64,000 nt of DNA from Podocnemis expansa. Taxonomy: Eukaryota > Chordata > Testudines > Podocnemididae. Within the stretch, counting starts at the first letter, position 1, and every line of letters begins with the position of its first letter. Under the pieces are notes generated by a model. That model was not told the origin of the DNA, did no database searches, and was given only the letters and a program-made list of their open reading frames with translations. The DNA lies in assembly GCA_007922195.1 (NCBI GenBank), contig ML681992.1, positions 40,556,406 to 40,620,405 of the forward strand, in the 5' to 3' direction. Both the position numbers and the translations under genes were made by a program. Shown piece by piece: positions 58,863-64,000 of this stretch.

Positions 58863-61833
58863 ACAACAAGTAACTCCTCCCACCTATTGATCCACTTGAA
58901 ACATTTACAACGATCAAAAAGCATTGCAAGTTTTGTATCACTGGGGTTCTCAATGTGTCCATTTAATATAGCATCTCACTTCCTACAAAGCTCATGTTCC
59001 CTTGCTTCCTTACCAAGGCTGAAAGATAAAAGGAATATAAAACAAGATCAGCATCAAGAAGGTTATAAAAACTTGCTATAAACAGCAACAGCGGAACTCC
59101 TTAGTGTGTTAGAAAACAGGCATCATTTCCCTGAAAGCATTTTTTTTAAATAAATACCTTTTAAGAAGTTTTAAAAGTTTTTTGATCAATTATTGATTGG
59201 TTCTTGAATACGGTACCATTCTTTCCCCATTAGCTCCATAATTCAGATCAAACAATATATTCTGTTTTATGTTCTGGTTTGTGTGGTAAAGGCACAGTAT
59301 CATTTTTCATGAGATGGCAACTTCACAGTAACTTAATATGGTCTTGTCAATTCAATGGTTAATCTCCTTTCATTAAAATTCTGTAGACTAAAAGGATGGA
59401 TATAGCAGACAGAGAAAATGATAATCTGACAAAGTTTGAGAGTTGTTTTAGATTTTATACAAAGAGAGAGTGAGAGAATTACCAAAAACCAATCAGTAGT
59501 TTCAACTTTTGACATTTTTGACCAGCTCCAGTTAATAGCATAGGTAAACATATATAAAAACATGTAATCATAGTTACTCTGATAGGCCATGCAAATAGTT
59601 AAGATTACCCAAGCTTTTGTATTCTAAATCCTTCTTTTCAGTAAGTAATGTAGACTCTTAAAATGCTCTATATATGTAAAGTCACTGAAGCCTATTGTAT
59701 ATGCTATACATCCTGGCTGCAGAACTAGCTGCTCCTCTTGACACTTTCTCGACTTTCTGTGTTCTACCTCAGATGGTAGGCCTCATGTGTTTCTCTATCC
59801 TGGATGGAACCATGAGATTCTCCCTCTTTTAGACCATGAACTAGACTACACTACCCTGTGTATCCATCCAGCAGGTCCAATGAGGGTCAGAATCTGTGTT
59901 TATTCTCCTTGGGAGTCTTTGATCCCAGGCAAATTACCAGATAACCTTCTTAAAATAGTGTTTTTGGGTTTAACAATAGGAATATTTAGAGAAAAGGGAT
60001 TTAAAAACAGTTAGCCTGCCAGCATCTCTATCTTAACGAAAGCTCTATGACCCAGGCAGGCCCAGCTTCCTAAAATACCCTACTACGGGGTGCAGAGAGA
60101 GAGTGTCTTTTCAGATCATTTTAGTGGCTCTGCCTAGACTTTGGGGACATTAGGGAGTTCCTGGAGGAAATCTGGAGTCCTTTGCTTAGATCAGAAGACC
60201 TTGGTAAATGTATACAAAATTTATTTAAGAGCTACACAAAATGCCTTTCGGTGAGAAATTCAGAGCTCAGTATGTTTATCAAAGAGAGTTCCTTTGTTCT
60301 TGTTAATCCCCTGTTTTTTGAAACCAGTTTGGTAGGTTCAGCAGGATATTAAGCCAGACTCCTCTGAGAAGAAAATGGTTGGGCCATTGTCCCTTCACAA
60401 ATTTAGTTTTGCTGAAAAGTGGCTTATCTTGAGCTTCTTTTTCCCTCTCCAGTCCCATACAGCCTGCTATTAAAACAAACCATTATATTATAAAGTAAGC
60501 ATTGCAATTTCCAGGCCCTCCTATAGCCCTCATAAATGACAAAGCAGCTCTACATCTCTCACACTGTATTTGAAGACTATTTAAGATTAATCATCTTTTT
60601 CTTGTCATCGTTCTTCCTAACTGACACTTCCATTATCAGGAACAATGAAGAAAAAGACCTAATTTTTTTCAAACATTGATTTATATATAATATGGGACCA
60701 TAAATGTTAACATGACTTAATAGCATGGCGGGCATATTTACATTCTTCTCAATTTAACCTTTTGTCCTGGGTTTATCATGCTTCAGTACATGCTCCTTGC
60801 AATGTATTTTATCACAAATTACCAATATACACACTATCATCCTTAATTACTTTTAACTTTAACTTTTGTCTGGGAATACACATACATGATATATATGTAT
60901 ATACTTGAATGGTTTAAAAATGATGTGGCATATAGGTTTTTATATTCATGTATTTAGAATAAAAGCTTTACTTACATGTGCCAAAACTTACATAAATCAT
61001 TCCAAATGAGCGCTGCTAAAATTGCTGGTAAAACCTGATAAAAGTATGTCAATCTTTTTTGTTTATCTAGAAGGGACACAAAAATTAGTCCATCTGTAAA
61101 ACTGGAGGTATTAATTAACAAGAATTCAGTTGTATACATCCGAGTAGGAGTCAGTTTATAAAAATCACTTTACTAGCTTTTCTATGCATTACAATAGCAT
61201 GGCCTATGTTTTGACTCCCTGCAAAGACATTTAAATGAGTGATGCATGTAGTCAAGTGTGTTTTATACCGGTGAGTGAGTTAAAACTGGTGACGTGAACA
61301 TTTTAATAAGATTTTAGCTGCACTAGATAAAAATTGATCTGACCCTGCATTTAGTTTGAACTGATGTTAGAGTCTGATCTTGGCCCACAGAAAATAAGAG
61401 TTCACCAAATGGAATATTCCTACATTACAAGGTCACTTGCAGCTTTCCTACAAAAACTAAGGAAGCCTTGTGGAAAGGTCCTTATCTGCTCTGAATAATT
61501 TAATATATTGAGGGAATGTGAAAGAAAAGAGCAAAGAAGACTGTATCAAAAAGCTTCAGGAAAAACAAACTCCTAGACGGCAACAGAGGGAGAAACTGTG
61601 AGAGAAGCAAAATGTGAGTGAAGACATGAAGTTGAAAGCAACTGGTTTATGGTGAACTAATAGCCTGTATGTAGCTACAACGAAATCTCAGAGAGAAAAA
61701 CTAGATTGAAAGTTAAATATTCTCAGATCTTGTTCAGCAAAAGCAGAGGGTGAAACATAAATGAGTGTAAGAATTACATCTATATCAGAGAAAGCCTACT
61801 CTGTATCTTAAGAGTAGATTCCATGGACTCTAG
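58863..61833. other. Intronic sequence, no feature recognised
   Basis: AT-rich, with short ORFs only. No repeat family or exon recognised. Confidence 0.5.
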
Positions 61834-62274
61834 GGCTCTGTCTACACTAGCCAATTAGTGCAAACTAAGCAAGCTTGGTCCAGACTAATTAGGTCCAGGT
61901 CTACGCTAACCTTTGACTAGTCTGAACTAAAAAATTTCTCAGTTTGGACTGGCCAAAGCTTAGTCTGAGCTAATACGTATGAATGGTTAGTCCAGACTAA
62001 ACACTTAGTTCAAACTTTTAAGTTCGAACTAGTGTGAGGTAGACCAGGACTAATGGCTAGTTCAAACTAAAGAAGTTTGAACCATGCCATTAGTTCGAAC
62101 TAACCATGCTTACTACTTCAAACTAAAAAGTTTGTTTGAAATAGGATGCTTGGCTAGTTCAAACTAAAAAGCCGCGGTTAGTCTGAACTAACCCGAGGCT
62201 AGTTCGGACTAACCTCGGGCTTTTTTAGTTCGGACTAGCAAGTCTGAACTAAAAAAGCAGATGCAGACATAGCC
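61834..62274. mobile_element. GGCTCTGTCTACAC miniature transposon with TAGTTCGAACTA interior
   Basis: Inverted ends GGCTCTGTCTACACTAG and GATGCAGACATAGCC, flanked by TAG on both sides (61831-61833, 62275-62277). The interior repeats TAGTTCGAACTA, AGTCCGGACT-like and AGTCTGAACTA words in both orientations. Larger member of the family at 48136-48389. Confidence 0.88.
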
Positions 62275-62519
62275 TAGGAAATTCAAATAGGGGAAAGTCA
62301 TGGACTTATTATATGAAATGGGTCTGAGGGAGAAGAACGAAGCCACACTTAAAAGAATCCAACAATCCCATCCTAGATCTCCAGCCAGCTCACTTATATT
62401 GCTAGACTAAGTGGGTTTTATTTGTCTTAAGAATTAAGAGCCTATACAGAGTAACAGTTTAGGACTTTGCTCCTTAAACCCATCTCAGGATTAAAATGAT
62501 AGGGTTACACACTGAGTGC
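62275..62519. other. Intronic sequence, no feature recognised
   Basis: No feature recognised between the miniature transposon and DIRS-C. Confidence 0.5.
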
Positions 62520-64000
62520 AGTAACTAGGCTTCTTCAAGTTGTGTGTCCCTGTAGGTGCTCCACATCTGATGTCGCACCCCGCAGCACCCATGGCCGGCA
62601 GCTTCAGAGCTGTAGTAGTAGAGGAGCCATGCACACGCTGGTGCAATAGAGCCCATTGGCATGCTGAGTTCAATGAGTCCATGGCTGCAGCCCTCCATTC
62701 CTTCTCCACTGCTAATCCATCCTATTAAGAAATAGACTTTGAAGTAGAGGGGACGAGGGCAAATTGTAGAGCACCCACAGGGAAAGAAAACTTGAAGAAA
62801 CCTAGCAACTGCACTCGGCGAATAACCCTATCTTCTACTTTGAGTAGTCCCTGTGGGTGCTCCATGTGTGGTAACTATGCAGCAAACTCCAGACGGACGG
62901 TGGACTTCACAAGTTCTAAGAACGTTTAGTTGTAGATAGCATGGAAGTTCCTAAAGAGGAGTCTTTTAGAGAAAAATGTTCTATGGCATAATGCTTAATG
63001 AACGTTTCAGGCGAGGACCACGCAGCTGCCGTGCAGATGTCAGCAATAGGAATGTTGTCGAGGAAAGCAACTGATACAGCCATTGATCTTTTTGAGTGTA
63101 CCTTAATCATTGCAGGTGGCTCTAAATTTTTTTTTTTTTTTTGTCAGTAACAGAGCTCAATACAGGAAGAAATCCATTTTGATATTCTCTGGGAAAAAAC
63201 TGCCTTCCTTTAAACCATGGTGCTAGTGATATGAACACTTTGTTCAATATTCTAATGGGCTTAGTACTTTCCAAATAGAATGCAAGAGCTCGTCCTACAT
63301 AGCGGGTGTGGAGTACTTCCTTTTCAGGGTGTGTGTGTGGTTTCGGATAAAAAATTAGTAAGTTTATGGGCTTATTGATGTGGAAAGATGAGACAATTTT
63401 TGGTAAAAATTTTGGATGAGGTTTTAGTGTGACCTTATCACGATGAAAGTCATGAATGGTGTATCAGCCCATTAAAGCTGCTTTTTCACTGACTCGCCTA
63501 CCTGAAGTAATGGCGATCAAGAAAGCCACTTTCATCGGAAGGTGAAGGAACAAAGAGATGGCAAGAGGCTTGAAAGGAGGTTGCGTCAGACCCTTCAACA
63601 CCAAATTAAGAACCCCATTGTGGGATCGGATCATGAACAAGTAGATAAATCTTATTAAGAGTGGTGAGGACTCTCTTCACTGTAGGGTAAGAAAAAATTG
63701 TTTTGTTGTCCTTCCTGTTATGGAAGACGGAAATTGCAGATAAGTGTATCTTTAGGGAACTAATGGAAAGGTCTGATTTCTTTAGGTGTAGTAAGTATTC
63801 CAGTAAGGTTGGAATTGAACATGAAGATGCTTCGATCTCAATACGATTGCACCAGGAAAGGAGCCTTTTCCATTTATATAAATAAGTATGTCTTGTTGAT
63901 ACTTTCCACTATGGATTAAAATGTTCTTGACCTCTGAAGAGCAATCGTGCTCATCTCCTGAGAGCCATCCACCATCCAAGATGTGAGCTATAATCTCTGA
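62520..64000 (-). mobile_element. DIRS-type retrotransposon C, 3' end, running off the window
   Basis: Outer end near 62527 (CTTCTTCAAGTTGTGTGTCC, GGTGCTCCACATCTGATG). Inside it, 62760-62880 is an internal complementary region: AGAGCACCCACAGGGAAAGA then CTTGAAGAAACCTAG is the reverse complement of the outer end. Beyond lies a recombinase gene on the minus strand. Gag and RT would be to the right of the window. Distinct from DIRS-A and DIRS-B in sequence. Confidence 0.8.
62916..64000 (-). pseudogene. DIRS-C tyrosine recombinase, broken, partial
   Basis: Reading the minus strand from 64000: residues akin to the N-terminal part of the recombinase, then MKVAFLIAITSGRRVSEKAA (box-A arginine), VTLKPHPKFLPKIVSSFHIN, and SKRSMAVSVAFLDNIPIADI with WSSPETFIKHYAIEHF. 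This keeps H-S-K-R and the nucleophile tyrosine. The order matches DIRS-B (KVAFLVAITSAR, ILHHHPSFLPKVAIPFH, AHSTRAQVSSMAFLAKVPI). Several stops and a lengthened A tract at 63127-63142 break the frame. The gene continues beyond the window only at its 5' side. Confidence 0.82.

Noticed and set aside
1..64000. CRISPR arrays, bacterial operons, rRNA or tRNA genes
   Set aside because: No spaced identical repeats, no ribosome-binding sites with dense ORFs, and no cloverleaf with intact promoter boxes seen.

Overview
This is vertebrate genomic DNA, AT-rich, and almost entirely intron and interspersed repeats. The repeat mix (CR1 LINEs, tyrosine-recombinase DIRS retrotransposons, Penelope-like elements with GIY-YIG endonuclease, small non-autonomous transposons starting GGCTATGTCTACAC, hAT-type miniature elements and old MIR SINEs) points to a sauropsid. 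My inference is a turtle. The species cannot be read from the sequence.

The only host coding sequence I can support is one 72-base exon on the minus strand (47477-47548). It has clean splice sites and encodes a stretch of the BAR domain of a GRAF-family RhoGAP, best matching ARHGAP42. I therefore read most or all of the window as two large introns of that gene, transcribed right to left.

Layout. 0.5-2.2 kb: small DNA-transposon remnants and a CR1 3' fragment. 3.8-8.9 kb: a DIRS element with inverted termini, internal complementary region and broken gag, but no recognisable reverse transcriptase or recombinase. 9.0-16.4 kb: intron DNA with a palindromic Penelope micro-insertion, hAT-type and 3-bp-TSD miniature elements. 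16.5-21.5 kb: a structurally complete but frameshifted DIRS element (gag, RT, RNase H, tyrosine recombinase). 22.4-23.7 kb: probable DIRS gag remnant on the minus strand. 27.4-29.0 kb: decayed CR1 holding a nested CR1 tail. 30.4-30.8 kb: palindrome-rich miniature element. 35.3-36.6 kb: Penelope element with two inverted arms. 38.2-41.2 kb: hAT miniature element, a long Penelope ORF (RT plus GIY-YIG), a 400-N gap and a 430-bp flank that recurs at 54.8-55.2 kb. 43.9-45.6 kb: a 1.7-kb GC-rich non-autonomous transposon. 48.9-54.8 kb: an inverted Penelope element interrupted by a full-length CR1 with an intact 1010-aa ORF2. 55.4-64 kb: a second CR1 type, more miniature elements, and the end of a third, minus-strand DIRS running off the right edge.

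No prokaryotic features, CRISPR arrays or viral genes were seen. The points most worth a second look are the hammerhead-like motif in the Penelope tails, the repeated inverted Penelope architecture, the gag-only DIRS, the duplicated Penelope-plus-flank segment, the probably spurious 400-N gap, and the set of GGCTATGTCTACAC elements that share ends and 3-bp target duplications but have unrelated palindromic interiors.
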